A stretch of 64,000 nucleotides of DNA, taken from Haliotis asinina (lineage: Eukaryota; Mollusca; Gastropoda; Lepetellida; Haliotidae). Location: contig NC_090280.1 in NCBI RefSeq assembly GCF_037392515.1, forward strand, positions 61,021,504 to 61,085,503, written 5' to 3'. Each line of letters starts with the position of its first letter. Positions within the stretch are counted from its first letter, which is position 1. Both the position numbers and the translations under genes were made by a program. Shown piece by piece: positions 1 through 13,150 of the stretch. The notes below the pieces were generated by a model that was given only the letters and a program-made list of their open reading frames with translations, was not told the DNA's origin and did not search any database.

Positions 1-214
1 AATTTGGAATCTGAATTTCTGCATTGAATTCCAGGAATTTGGAATAAGTTTGATTAATTTTGGAAACAGCTGGATTCCTGTGGATAACCTGCTGTTTGCA
101 TTAAAGTCGGAAATGCATGAATCCCCTGCCGCATAAAACACACATTCTTATTCGTTGTTCTGGGAGTGATGTTCAGACTGAACAAGTATTCGTGAGTGTT
201 ACGTCTACAAAATG
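1..214. repeat. Left terminal inverted repeat (at least 214 bp)
   Basis: Pairs with 2723-2936. The match ends sharply at the inner boundary, after the shared ACGTCTACAAAATG at 201-214. The outer boundary is outside the window. Confidence 0.8.
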
Positions 215-683
215 ATCGACGGAATATGGTCTACAACCCGACAGGCTGGAGGCTGGTCTGGCAGGATATTGTTCTGCTTCTATGGTCTGAATAAAGACTG
301 GCTGGCTGATGCGGTAAAAACATATGAATGGTTTTGTTTGTAAATTATGGTTATTGTACAGTAAACAGTCTGCATGCTATGTTTAATGTGAAAGCCCCAT
401 TATCCTACAGACGTACAATCATAGGTTACAATATTTCGTCAGATTTAGATATATGTCTGTGAAGTAATATAGATTCGAAGAGACAGCTTCCCCACATTCA
501 GTTGCTTCAGACATACACCGATATTTCTCGCTGATGTTTGTTGTTTTCCTATCTACGGAAACAACTGGGTAAACGCTCTGGCCAATGATGTTAGCAATTA
601 GCCATATTCATGGGGGTCGTTGAGTTTGACTAGAACCGAGTCCGCGAATTTGTCTTCAAGGAATGTCAAGAACTCGCAGCTAT

Positions 684-923
684 TTAGATGACATAAGTGA
701 ATATCACTCTGATCACTGAAACGATCTGGGGACCCATAAAGCAGACGTCACCTATTAAGACCACATTTTCTAGGCGCACAACGTCGTTAACGCCGGATTC
801 AGCACCCAAATAAGGACCAATCAGACAGTTTGCTCCTGGCTGCTCCAGTGACCAGCTGACATCAAGACACCATATGTAATTATTTCCCTCACCTTCTTTG
901 GGTTTCTTACCTTCTCCAGACAA
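684..923 (-). CDS. Small unidentified ORF inside the inverted-repeat element
   Basis: A 79-codon minus-strand ORF starting with an ATG near 923. Its composition is more protein-like than the surrounding AT-rich ORFs: a charged start (SGEGKKPKEGEG), then a mixed hydrophobic stretch containing WCLDVSWSLEQPG and VVRLENVVLIGDVCFMGPQ. I do not recognise a family. It could be a captured exon or chance. No partner exon with good splice sites was found on either side. Confidence 0.2.
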   Translation of the reverse strand: MSGEGKKPKEGEGNNYIWCLDVSWSLEQPGANCLIGPYLGAESGVNDVVRLENVVLIGDVCFMGPQIVSVIRVIFTYVI

Positions 924-2473
924 TCCATGATACTAGTTTCAGATGAAGTGACAGTTAATAGAGAATTTTGTGAAAATGCAAAACGTGTTACACTGGGTTA
1001 CTATTTATAACAATAGACGTAATGAAATTGTACCAATCCGGTACGTTCTTCCATATAGAATACTTTGGATTTCAAAATAAATTTCAGGAAATTGTGAGAA
1101 TCGATGTGGCCATATTTTACACTTTGTGCTAAGTTGTTTAACAACAATTAAAATTTTAGCAGTTACAAACACCTATCATTGAGCGAATAATGAATTTAGT
1201 GGCCAATAAGTAGGTATGTAATGGTGTTATCAATAGAATCAAAATTAAATCACGCATAACGTATGTGTCATCTTTCCCTGAATCTAAATCACGCTTCGCT
1301 CATGTGATGAGAACTGATTGAGATAAGCAGTCCTTTCCTTTGCCCAAAATAAGACGGATCATACTTAAGCAATAATCAATGCAGGTGTAGAAAGCCGGTC
1401 TAGTAGCACTTTGGGAAAATCCGTGTTGTCGATCTGTAAACTGTCCCCATCGTTACTGACATACAGTGAACAAAGATGTAAAATACCCCAAACAAATGTC
1501 ACCTTCAATGACATTACGAACCCCCACACGCAGATACATTCAGACTTTGACTGAATATACTTTGCAGATATCCAGTTGGGTTGTAGAAACTACTTGTCTC
1601 CATGGCTCATGGCTGTTATTGATTAAAGTGTCTAACTCGGGGCGCCTCTTTCTTAAATTCTATTTTGAGAAGCCATTTTTCAGACGGACAAAATGAGAAT
1701 TAATAACAAGTTATGTCTGGACATTTTAATCACCAATGCAAGTTTGGGCATCCAAACGCTCCGAATCCAGCGTAATTACTTTTTGTGAGTGGACAATAAA
1801 TCTGTGCATTTATAGTAGTCTAAAAGCAATGCTAGAGAACACCAAGCGATACAGGACAATCTTGTATGGGTAGCAGCTTCTTTGTTTCGTGAGGGCAACG
1901 TTTCGATACAATTTCTTGTATCGTTGCACCGTTGTACGATTTTCCTGCTTGACAACGGCACAAAAAACCTCGCACGAAAGAAATAAAGAAGTTGTTATCC
2001 ATAGAATATTGTTCTACATTGTACATCTCAACCTCTTAAACAAATGGCATTGACAGCATCGTCTCAGAAGCTAGAGGAGTATACAGTCACCACCCTAATT
2101 ATATATGTTATACTGTCCACTGGTATTAGTCCACTGGTTCTGGAACAGAGTCGCTTGTAGAAGAAGTAGTATCTGTCTACACACGAAAGTATTAAATGGA
2201 TCACTGGACTATATTTTCCCGTTTGTTTTCTCTGTAAATAAATACAGTCATGTATATGTTAATGCATAATAGACGTGAAAAAGCACTAAGTCCTTGTTAA
2301 CGTAGATATCTGTTACGTAGAATATATGTTGGTGAGCATATGACTGACACTGTGTGAAATCTGTGTGCTTCATTGAACGTAACCTCAAGTTAATCGTTGA
2401 ATTTTCGTGGACCAAGAAATGTAAATAAGGGGGTCACAATATACTTTAACGCCTCACACAATACATAGTATTC

Positions 2474-2552
2474 TCTAGCTATATGGCGATAGGTGTAAAT
2501 AATCGAATCACTACCCGACATCCCAGTGATCAACAGCATGAGCATCGATGTA
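2474..2552 (-). repeat. SINE fragment (abalone-type family), inside the inverted-repeat element
   Basis: Reads CTATATGGCGATAGGTGTAAATAATCGAATC... and then GTGATCAACAGCATGAGCATCGATG, matching the middle of the SINE copies at 26320 and 54172. Strand is assigned by the direction of the ACTC tail in complete copies. Both ends are missing. Confidence 0.6.
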
Positions 2553-2722
2553 CAGTTATTGAGTTTGCAATTACTGACTTTGTTAGATATACATGGCCTA
2601 TTGTTGCCAACGACAACTCTTTCCGCTTTCCGTTTAGTACCAGAAAACGTTGGCATTTGGCACAGCAATACATACCCAGGACGCCATGAACAGATGAAAC
2701 AATCACAAGGAGTATGACGTGC

Positions 2723-2952
2723 CATTTTGTAGACGTAACACTCACGAATACTTGTTCAGTCTGGACATCACTCCCAGACCAACGAATAAGAATGTGTGTT
2801 TTATGCGGCAGGGGATTCATGCATTTCCGACTTTAATACAAACAGCAGGTTATCCACAGGAATCCAGCTGTTTCCAAAATTAATTAAACTGATTCCAAAT
2901 TCCTGGAATTCAATGCTGAAATTCAGGTTCCAAATTCCTGGAATTCAATGCA
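2723..2952. repeat. Right terminal inverted repeat with two subterminal units
   Basis: Reverse complement of 1-214, plus about 16 bases for which the left partner would lie outside the window. It holds two copies, 37 bp apart, of a unit that is itself partly palindromic (AATTCCAGGAATT core). Confidence 0.8.
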
Positions 2953-5900
2953 TTGTTACCATGTAAAACCCAAATGGACATGTTTTCTTCCTCCGTTGTA
3001 ATTTCAGATGAGGAATAACGTGAATATGATACTTGCAATGACTTTTGGGGTCGTCAACAAAAAACATAACTGTCTTAGGATTAAGTGAGTAAATGTTGCT
3101 AGACGAAATGATTGAGGCAGTGGCAAGTACGTGGTACGTGTAACGCTCTATTCCCCCTGACTGCTTAGTTGAAAGGAATCCACAACATACCACTTAAATG
3201 ATTTTCATCTATACTCATATTATTAACTTAGGTTGTGTAATGCGTGTCCTTTTTGCCGACGTAATCTGTACTCCACCCAGATACATTACAAAATCTATTT
3301 TGCATTGACATTAACAGACTGATACAACATTTTCACAATGTCAGTAAGATATTAATGTTTCAGAAAGGACTGTATTTAAAATATCATTTAGAATAAAAGC
3401 AGCCTTTCACATAAAGCGCCCAAATTTGTCTGGAGACGTAAAGTTTTCCCTGATAACTGGAAAGTAATCTTTATTTATTTTCGTTAAGGAACGTGTGTAG
3501 ACTTGTTGATGGATTAGTTAGGAGCCCCTCATGTGTCTGCCCATGTGCAGAAATAACTTGATATTTAGAATCAGATTTGACGCAATGACACATAAACCAT
3601 ATTGTAGATGTGGACGTATCCGGCTTACATTAAAGAATGAAGGCTATTGCACAAATCATTCGACGTATCTTCCTTTGATTATGTACAAATCACATACTTA
3701 AGATGTAAAGTGATTGATATTATATTTAACTTTCCTGCAAAGAGTTCTTCGCAACAGGACACAGAACGTAATATCACAAAACCAATGTTGAGAGGCGGCT
3801 GAGATGTGGAATTCAGTTGCAACGATATTAATGCCTCCATCATCTGAGATATATTTTCAGAACCACTGATTACCACTATAAATCATTTTTCAGGCTTAAA
3901 AGTGGCATTGAATTCGATCGGGTGAAGGAAAGCAATCCTAAATCAAGAGAGAAGACTTGATATGTAAATACACCAGTGGCAGGATGATGTGGGCAGTAGG
4001 AAGTGATGAATAGGGTTTCTTTTCTGTCTCCTCATGAAATGTTCATGTTGACGTTACTTAAACATTCGACATAGACAGCTGACAATTTCAGTGTCTTTTA
4101 ATAACATAGATTTCCGTTTCTTGGAACCAAAATGAATCTGATATCTGATGACACGTCTTGGGTTGAATACTACGTACATCGTTGTACCTCACACGGTGAT
4201 TGTGGATAGTCCTATTGATAATGCAGGACAGAGCATATTTCCTGAAGAACTCACAAGAGTTTGTTAGAGTTTATGTTCTTAGTTTCCCGTGAAACATATA
4301 TTTTACATTTTATGCCCAAGAACATAGCTATATAGTTCCTTGCCTTTAGGATGAACTCGTACATTTTCTGGAAGCTGAAAGTCTTAAACACATATATTGG
4401 TATTTGTCAAAGAAAGAAATGGACACGGGGAGAAAGGGATCGCGTTATGTGTACCAAGTAATGTCTGACAGACCAACAACAACGTCACATTGCAAGTTCC
4501 ATGGCAACATCCTGGACTCCGAACATGTAAGAATCTCGATTCTACGCTCGAGTAGACCAGACACTCGAGACACTTAACACAGACGTTGTCTTTGTCAGAA
4601 TTGATTGCTGCGCTTACCAAATCATTATATCAGGATCAGTTCCACCAATGTGGGAACTAACTGGCGTATGTGTCCCAGTGATAGGTTGACCCAGCCTAAA
4701 CCATTCCACGGTATGGATAGTCATATATTTCCTAACAACGTTTCCTGGCGATGGAGGAAACGTGAGAAGCAGGGTTTGACTGCCATCCTTCAGTAACAGG
4801 TTATACTAATGGTTATTTAAGAAACACTAAACAATTTCATCCATTAATGTTTACAGTGAAAGGTCAGCTGGTTTTCTGACTCAGAAGCATTGTTTAACGA
4901 CAGAGCAGAAGAATATATCCAGCCACTGAGGTAAAGACCTCGTACACATATACATAATTAACTCTAAAAATACGTATTGTAAAGCAGCAGTGTCAAAACT
5001 TTACACTAGTGTAACACTGCCATGATAACTTCTACGAAACAAATCGGATGTGCACTTGGGGGTTGTCCTAAGACCCTGCCACACAATTACCGACCTTTAG
5101 TAGACTCCGGTGTGCAATAATTAAAAGTAGGAAAACTCTCCGAGGAAATAAATCCTGATTGAGACTATTGTTTAAGCAGGATTAGGTTAAGTATGTGGTT
5201 TATCTGTGATGCCTCTCCGATTTATAGAGATACTCTTCTCTCTCCAGCTGTTACACGCACTGGAACTCACGAGACATGCTTTAATAGAGTACAATATTGG
5301 TGTTTACGAAAAAAAACTAGGAAATTCGGTAACCAATAACTACAAAATACCTAAACATTATACTTAACGTATGATTTTCAGCCCCTTTGTCTGGGGTGAA
5401 CGTTTCTAAAGTATCTGTCCTGTAATAATGTTTCAGTTCCTATCTCTTCAGTGGCCATTCCTTGCTAAGGTAATCTATCCTATAACGTTGTTGTGTGGGA
5501 AAATGTGACTGTTCCCATTCATAATGATTCTCTTTTCTTATATCATCCTGAAATTGATTCTTTCCTGGGTATCGTAAGCTGACACCTGCTGTATTTACTC
5601 AAGGTTAGCCAAACGTGGTTTATCAGTAATTCTCGTGAACTACTTGTCCACTGACAATTGAGGCTGTTAAGATACGAAAGGGGATACATACGATTCAGTT
5701 AACAGATGGATGTGATGGCACATCAAGGACGCCCCTGAGTGTGCAATGTGGTAAAACTGCTGTGTTGGTGCTGAGGTATTGAACTTTATTTTCGTCAATG
5801 GACCCCTTTTGTATAATGCTAATGCAGAAAATCTTTCAAAAGGTCTCAAAAGGCACAATTCAATCACAAAATTATGTCCTATTTTGACTTATTCTACTGA

Positions 5901-8900
5901 TGAATTTGTTTACCTTTACATGTGTTTTGACAAGAGACCCATTCGATAAATGTCGCATTTATCTTTAGGTTAAGAAATGTTATTACTTCTGTTTGACAGT
6001 AATTCATAAGGGGTTTATTGCGTTTTACCTGCTGTTTCGATCACCAAAAGCGATTACTGACAAAATAAACGAAACCTACTCCACCCAGTGACGTTAATAG
6101 CAAACCTGTGGCAAGTTATCTGTAATGCATGTAATATTTGATAGGCACATTAGACAGATCGTCTGTGTAGCCTAATAAGAGTGATAACCAAATCTTTTTC
6201 TGATGTTAGTAAATAGTTGCAAATTGTTGATTTTACAATTATTGTCCAGCCAGAGTGCAATGGCATTATTCAAACGTGGTGAGCTGTCGATTTTGCTAAT
6301 TGGAAATGGCATGATTGCTTTCTAAGACATGACAGAACGCTTTGGGTTAGATTGAAACAAACGCTCGGGTCGAATGTAATGGGATGCAGAAATACAGGGT
6401 CATGCATGACAGTATACAGAAATGGTATGGAAACTGGTCAGGCCTTCTGTGACATTTTCTGAAGTCACATCGAGTCTGAGTGTGCAACTGTCTATGGTGT
6501 GGCGATGTACCTGCAGTTGTTGGCGATAGTTTCTTTTTATAATATGTCATGAATATAACTATTCTATTCTAGTGTTAAATGTATATCTTCGGTTCATTGG
6601 ACTACGAATTGAAAAACATCTACTTTTGAATCAATATCTTGCACATCAGCATTTCCATTCAAAGCTCAATGATCCAAAACAGTTAGTCAGTCCTTCATTA
6701 ATCAAGTCATTGAGGATTGGGACTGGTCATAGTGAAAATATATTTCATAACGTATAATGTATTTGTTTTCCAGACCTTGACTGGCATTAACGAGATGAAC
6801 TATAATGTCTGTTATATAAATCCGTTTTGTTGCTTAGATGGCGAATAACGCTCAATTTGCTCAATTGTTTGCAAAGCGCGAGCCGTCGTCGTTATTGTCG
6901 TCAACGTCGCCAACAAAAATGAGTTAACGATTATGCAAGAGTTGTGAAATCCTATTGTTAATGCAGAAAATATTTTAATCAAAGGTATGTGTGTGTCCCT
7001 GACATGACATGATGCTTTAGTTTAGATTTATGTTCCAAACTTACAATTCTTGGCAATTATGACCTTCATTCGGTCGTTGCACTTTGATCATGCTCTTAAA
7101 CTATGATTGAATACATTCACGGTCCTATAAAAACTTATCTCAGCAGAAACCAAGCAAACATTGGAGCTCTCGTGTTCACACTGAACACTACTTGATGGAT
7201 AACATGGAGTTATGAGTGTCTCACGTATTCCTGCCTTTTCCATTGTGCACACATTCTTGGCAAAAAGGCAATATCTGTAAAGTGATTTGCTTGTGTTTTT
7301 ATGATTTATCAAGGTTGCATTTTGTTCGTGTACATTTTCTTTTTACATTTCTCGGTTTTTTATCCGCGTTCCTTAAACCTCAGAGCCAATACGATCATTT
7401 TTCTGTTCCCTTTCTGTGGATTATGCAAACTGTAATCTGAAGAATTCAATGATTTATCAAACTTTCCCGTTTTGAACGTTATAAGACATGGCACAGAACC
7501 CAACCCTACTCTTAAAAACCAAGAGATTGAATTCAAGTCTAACGACATTAATACTTCTAAGTCTGACTTACTTTTTCTGATTTCTGTTTTAAATCACTAT
7601 TTAGGCTGAAAGGGTTTTGCGTTTGATTCGATGAAAGGGCGTAGCTGTAGATTGAAAGGAGACAAGGACCAAATGATAAATGTTGGAAGTTATTGCTATA
7701 CGTTCGTGTATATGCCCAAGTATGGACGTAATCGACTTTGTATAAACCAGATGTTGATATAGCATTACAGCAAGGACGGTAGTTTATATATGATATAGTG
7801 GCATTAGTGCTGTGAGAAACCGAGCTGTATGACCTGTATGACATGACTGATATGACCTTCTGAATCATTAGCAGGAGATGTAGAGCAAGATGGTTCACAA
7901 TTTACTTTGGACAAATGTTACAGTGAACATATACTGAGAGAAATAATCACTGGAAAAGTTTAAGCGTTCCTTTATCATTTTGCAGTATTTATCCCCACAG
8001 TTCTATTCAAAGCAGGCGATGAAACCTGGAAAATGTTAAAGGGACGCTTGAATTTTCCTGTGATCCTTTATTTGTTTCTCTCAGAAATCGACCTGTTGGT
8101 ATAGTTCATGACATACATATACAGATGGGAAACACAAGGGGTTCTTCAGATGTTGTTCGACCAAACTAATATGTACATGTAGGTAACATAAACTCAAATA
8201 TGCAAGCTGTGTGTACAGTTTATAACATAAGGTTCTTTTGAGTTTTGAGATGACCATTCTTCAAACAAAGCACAGGTTTACCATCGCATGAATGAACAAA
8301 TGCCTCACATGTAACAAGACGATGTGGTTTGTGGAATTTGCTGAATATTGTAAATATTATCGATGACTGCCTTCTTGTTAAAAGCGCCTAATAATGACAG
8401 GACATCCTCTATGAGTTTACATCTGTGACGTAGTAGACTCCCTGCTATTTGACAAGGATTCAGTGGCTTATTTCGTGAGCGATGACGTATACACCTTTCG
8501 ATCCACCATGGCGGCGCCCAATTCCATTCTTGCCTAACCAAGCACTCTTCCAAAATCTAGACAGTACGTGTTGGACTTTACTTCCAGCACAGTAAGTACG
8601 ATCTGACTGAGTCATTTCATGTGAGCAGACAACATGTGAATAACAACACGTATTACTGACTAATGCATATACAGTATAATAAACGAATTGGAGATGTGGA
8701 CCAGAGTGAAGGATGTCATGAGTTGACTTCACAAATTAATGGTGAGTGGGCGAATGTGTTATGTCGATACACACAACAATATACCACTTGTTCTCGCGAC
8801 CTCTACGTCACAGATTCGTTTTTGTTTTGTTTTGTTTTTTGTTGATGAAAGGTTCTACGTTCTCAAACCTCGAATCCTATTCTTGTGATAACGAATGTCA

Positions 8901-10233
8901 GTTTGCGACCTACTCTGGTCGGGAGATGCCATACCTGTGTCGGACTACAGCAAAATGCACTTGTGTAGATTACATTGTAAGCCAGAGTATCGACTAAAGT
9001 CTCGCGTTTGATTGGAGATGTAATAATTAGGGCTAATTTCCTTTTCTTTTTAAACAGCCTAGGGATAACGCGAATCACAACATGCGGAATGATAGCCAAT
9101 TTATGAAGATGACCAGACACCTTACTGGCAATCATTGAAAATTATTATCTTGATGTTTTTTAATGTATGTGGTTTGGGGGTAGAAAAACACTAACGGATT
9201 ATACATTTATAAAGGATTATACATTTATAAAGGATTATACATTTATCCCAAGTGCATTTAACGTTTATGGTTATCGTTTGAAGTATATATTCTCACAGTA
9301 GTTTACCCAGGAACATGGGATTATCATTGTAAAATGTTCTTATCGTATGAAACAGAGGTCATGTTGTGTAGCTTGCAAAAATGTATTGAGCTAAACAGTG
9401 TGTGAGAACATTTGGTAACAGCTTTATTTTGGGACGTTAAATGTATGCAATGTTTGTGAGCATCGCTAGTGATGGCTATTTGTCAGTAATATCAACTAGT
9501 TACCTAGCACTCTTAGGATGATACAAATTTCATGTAAAACTCATATCCAACATTTCAAATAGCAGAAAATCAGTAAATCTAGTCCCACTGATCAAAGTCT
9601 ACATAAAATGAAATCGTGTGTCCGACAATCATATTTACATCTGACACCCAAAAAGCTCCAAACTGTTACTTCAGAATCTTAATCAATAGTTTATGTTTAT
9701 AAGAAAAATTATGTAAGATATTAAAGAGCTACCAGAATCACCAGCAGGGGATTAAGTCAGTGTTTAATTAGGTTTCGATTCAGACGTTTTGGTACATTTA
9801 TTTTACGAAACCCTTATAATGTCTTTTCAGCGATCAATATTTTCATTGTATTGTATTGGTAATGGAAATGGTGTAAGATAATGTATAACTCACATTATCA
9901 CTTTCTCAAGCATACTTGTCAACATGAATGCTGTGATGCTTAGAAAGTCAGTAATGTTTGCCCAAACCGGTTTCTACGGTGATTTAATACAACAGAATCA
10001 CAACAACTGTTAAGCGAACAAGTAGACCTGCGCTTCGATACTGGTGTAAGAAACTAAACACTGAGAAACACCTATGTCAATGTATTTTGGGTAATTTATG
10101 GCTGAAAGGGTAACCGAAACGTGCACATGTTTAGGATAACTGCTACGTTTTTTATTCTATTCTCTGATCTCGTCGTAACGTCTCTGTAAGGTGCGCTCTA
10201 TCTTTTAACATTCTGCTGAGGTTCTCGCATAAC
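2953..10233. other. No supported gene; AT-rich non-coding DNA
   Basis: Only short ORFs of low-complexity composition, none with a recognisable domain or splice-supported continuation. The one structured item is the 18-bp repeat at 9196-9246. Old, highly diverged transposon debris cannot be excluded by eye. Confidence 0.6.
9196..9246. repeat. 18-bp tandem repeat, nearly three copies
   Basis: The unit GGATTATACATTTATAAA starts at 9196, 9214 and 9232, the last copy incomplete. The copies are identical, so the expansion is recent. Confidence 0.9.
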
Positions 10234-10489
10234 TATACGTGGCCCCAAAATTAAAGGAACCCCTACTCTCATTTTCTCTGACCCGATACGACAGGGTAAC
10301 TTTGCATTGCAATACCTCTAAAATCTGAACCCCAAACCCAGAGCAATTGAACACACAGAACACGGTATTGTTAAATGCATGCACATCACGAGCACACGTG
10401 CATTGCATGTTTTGAAGAGTACGTAAGCCATGACAATCATGCGAGTGTAACAAAATGCCACCACGGCAGTACTTGACGTCAGCACAAAA

Positions 10490-11256
10490 ATGGCAATGCA
10501 TAGGGATGCTACAGTCTGGAGATTCTCAGAACCATGTAGCCAGGTTCTTTGACAAGTCATCTCCCGACTTGTTGCTCTCCACCGTCAGGCTGGTGACGTC
10601 AAAATGAGGCCTGGTCGTAGACGGCCAAAACAGCCTGACAAGATCGCCTCGTACACGTACTTGCACTGCGTAACCGCTCCGTAACTGCACCAGAACTGAA
10701 GAGGGAGTTCAATGCTGCCACGGGAATACGACTTTCGAACAGTACAGTGCATAACAGACTGCGTGAAGGTGCTCTGAAATCAAGGCGTCCTGTTCGTGGT
10801 GTCATCATGTCACGAGCTTACAGACAGGCTCGTTTACAGTGATCTCGACAACGTCAGGGTTGGCCAGTACGTCAATGGCGTCACGTCATGTTCTCTGACG
10901 AGTCCAGGTTCTGTTTGAGATTCACAGACGGTCGCAAACGTGTTTGGCGACGAAGTGGTGAGAGGTACAGTCGCAGCACTATCATGGAGCATGATTCCTT
11001 TGGGGGTGGAAGCATCATGGTCTGGGATGGGGTTTCCTACGACAGGAGGACAGATTTGATTGTTGTTCCTGCTAATCTTACTGGTCAGCGTTACGTCAAT
11101 GAAATTGTACGCCTCACTGTTGTTCCAATGGCCCGCAGAGTTGGACGTAACTTTATCTTTCAAGATGATAATAATCGACCCCACAGGGCTCGTGTTGTGG
11201 TTGACTTTTTGGCACAAGAAGGCATTGTGACACTTCCATGACCTGCCAAATCTCCT
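10490..11256 (+). pseudogene. Tc1-A transposase, 5' part (degenerate)
   Basis: Tc1-type DDE transposase remnant. In order: a helix-turn-helix-like stretch around 10515-10600 (ISRLVALHRQAG, then PGRRRPK), a frameshift near 10630, a second DNA-binding-like segment at about 10640-10790 (STVHNRLREGALKSRRP), an in-frame TGA near 10840, then the catalytic core. The first catalytic Asp is in MFSDESRF at 10888, followed by GGGSIMVWDGVS, which normally reads VWG in this family. The second Asp is in FQDDNNRPHRA, near 11160. A TGA at about 11239 replaces the Trp expected before the PAKSPDL block. Reading stops at SPDL (11257-11263), where the LINE begins. Family identity is firm; the gene is dead. Confidence 0.85.
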
Positions 11257-11263
11257 GACCTGT

Positions 11264-11828
11264 GGCACCCGTGGCGAGCCACCTCCTCGTGGTGGGTGCT
11301 GGGTAATGCCAAGAGCTCACCGACACCATCGTAGTGGACCCGGGGGGATATTTGTTCCACCAACCCGTTTGCCGTGGGTTGCGGCCCTGTGTCGGCGGAG
11401 GAGGGGATCCTGGTGGTTGAGGGCAATAGGGACCTGCAATCGTGTTCCTGTTGCTCAATACACCACTTTGGCCCTGACTTCGCCTAGACGGGTGGTCGAA
11501 TGGGCCCGGTTCGACCAATCGGCTGGTCATGCCAAGCCCTGTGCAGGGATTATTCATGTAATTGCACAAATTTGATTTTGTATTGTTTCAATTTGGTCTG
11601 GGCGTTTCACTAACAAAAGATTTTTAGACTGAAAACTGATGTTATGAACTTTGCCTAGAGTCTTATGCTTATACCGAGAGGGCGGTGGCTCATGGGCCAA
11701 TCTGGTGGAATAATTCTTTAATTTTTCTGCTGGAGCATACCATCCGGGTATCCTTGGTGCTTCAAGCTGGAGACCCGCTTGTTTTTGGCATTGTCCTTGT
11801 GATACTCCGTGGTGGGTGGGGAGCTCGG
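11264..11828 (+). promoter_or_regulatory. LINE 5' untranslated region (probable internal promoter)
   Basis: 565 GC-richer bases between the target-site copy and the ORF1 ATG. It begins GGCACCCGTGGCGAGCC. LINEs of this type carry an internal promoter in this region; no specific promoter element is claimed. Short ORFs on both strands here are by-products of the base composition. Confidence 0.5.
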
Positions 11829-13136
11829 ATGATGAAAAATACTTATTCACCATGGCTTACGAAACTCCCTAAAAAAACTAAACGTCCACTTGACAACGAT
11901 GATGAACAGCGACTTTCACAATCTATTGATTACTGGCCACGGTTTCTAGTGATTGAAAATATTGATAAAACACCGTTGAAATTAAATTCTTTTGCGGTTT
12001 CTAAAGGCATTCAAAGCATTGCAGGAGACGTGAAAAACATTAGACGCTTGCGTTCGGGTGCTTTGTTAATTGAATGTAGCAAACGACAGCAAGCATCCAA
12101 CCTCCTTTCCATTGAATCATTTGTTGGTACACCTGTGTCCGTTTCTGCACACCGAACTCTTAACACAAGTAAAGGTATTGGAAGAGATCGGGATCGATTG
12201 TTCTCCGACATGACTGAACTGGATATAGCCACCGAAATGAAAGACCAAGGCGTCACGTTTGTCAAACGATTTACCACCTGTAAAAACTCAGAAATCCATC
12301 AAACAAATACGTATCTCTTTTCGTTTTCTTCTCCAACTGCTCCTCAATCCATAAAGGTTGGCTACTGCAATATCAGGGTTTAAACATACATTCCCAACCC
12401 TCTCAGGTGTTTCAAATGTCAGAAGTTTGGCCACGGTGTGAACACCTGTACGTTGTCTGTCACGTGCGCTAACTGCAGTGAGAAGACGCATGTGACGAGC
12501 AGTGATTGTGAGAGCAGTTTTAGAAAGTGTGCCAACTGCTTTGGAGCACACTCGTCGTCCTCCAAGGAGTGCCCGATGTGGAAAAAGCAGATGGAGATTA
12601 ACAAAATTAAATTTACTAGAAACATCAGTTTTGCAGAAGCTAAAAAACTTGTACAATCTCTAGAACTAACTGAAACGTACGCATCAGTAACTAGACCACT
12701 ATCAGATTCAACCCTAAAACAATCCAAAGTCAAAACTACATCAATAACCTGTGAAACAGACTTGACATGGGTGAAAACTAATACTCCCGAGAGGTATTCA
12801 CCGGAACAATCCACCCAAACATCAGTTTCAGCCCAAATCCAATCTGAGTCTTTGAGTAATCATGACACATCTACATCACAGGAGATAACACCATCTCAGT
12901 CAACTGCAAATGTCAAACAGGTTGTTAAAAGTAAGCCCAAACCAAGGCCAGATCTTTCTAAAAAACTTCAGAGTGGCAGAGTCTCCAAAGGATCAGAAAA
13001 TCGTGTTCAACTTTATAATAAATATGGTTCGCTTGAGGACATGGAAGTGTCCGAACACACCCATCAAAGGGCACACAGCTTGTCGCCCACCAAAAAAATG
13101 CGGGGCAGATCCCCAATCAATGCCCCTAAAAGATAG
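11829..13136 (+). pseudogene. LINE ORF1 (nucleic-acid-binding protein), one in-frame stop
   Basis: About 435 codons from the ATG pair at 11829/11832. ORF1 proteins of this type bind the element RNA and deliver it for reverse transcription. The N-terminal part (about residues 30-180) has the layout of an RRM-like fold (WPRFLVIENID... RSGALLIEC). A single TAA at 12381-12383 interrupts it; the same frame then continues with three zinc knuckles: CFKCQKFGHGVNTC (CX2CX4HX4C, 12408-12449), CANCSEKTHVTSSDC and CANCFGAHSSSSKEC. A Ser/Thr/Gln-rich and then basic tail follows to the TAG at 13134-13136. Apart from that one stop the ORF is undamaged. Confidence 0.88.
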
Positions 13137-13150
13137 TCCGTTCCAAAACT

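Larger units (their letters stand above)
1..2952. mobile_element. Large element with long terminal inverted repeats, left end cut by window
   Basis: Bases 1-214 are the reverse complement of about 2723-2936, with only a few mismatches by eye (for example G/T near 155 and T/C near 172). The right arm continues to about 2952 with a second copy of a subterminal unit, TTCCAAATTCCTGGAATTCA, seen at about 2892 and 2929, so the left arm probably also runs past the window start. The interior of about 2.5 kb has no recognisable transposase. That fits a non-autonomous DNA transposon or foldback-type element. No target-site duplication can be defined because the left boundary is missing. An inverted segmental duplication is the alternative. 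Confidence 0.65.

Noticed and set aside
6240..6540. Possible transposase N-terminus in the stretch containing FKRGELS
   Set aside because: Too short and broken by stops; no catalytic block downstream and no inverted repeats.
10834..11569. ORFs of 144 and 138 codons on the minus strand
   Set aside because: Shadows of the Tc1-A transposase and the LINE 5' UTR on the opposite strand; the plus-strand frames carry the recognisable motifs.
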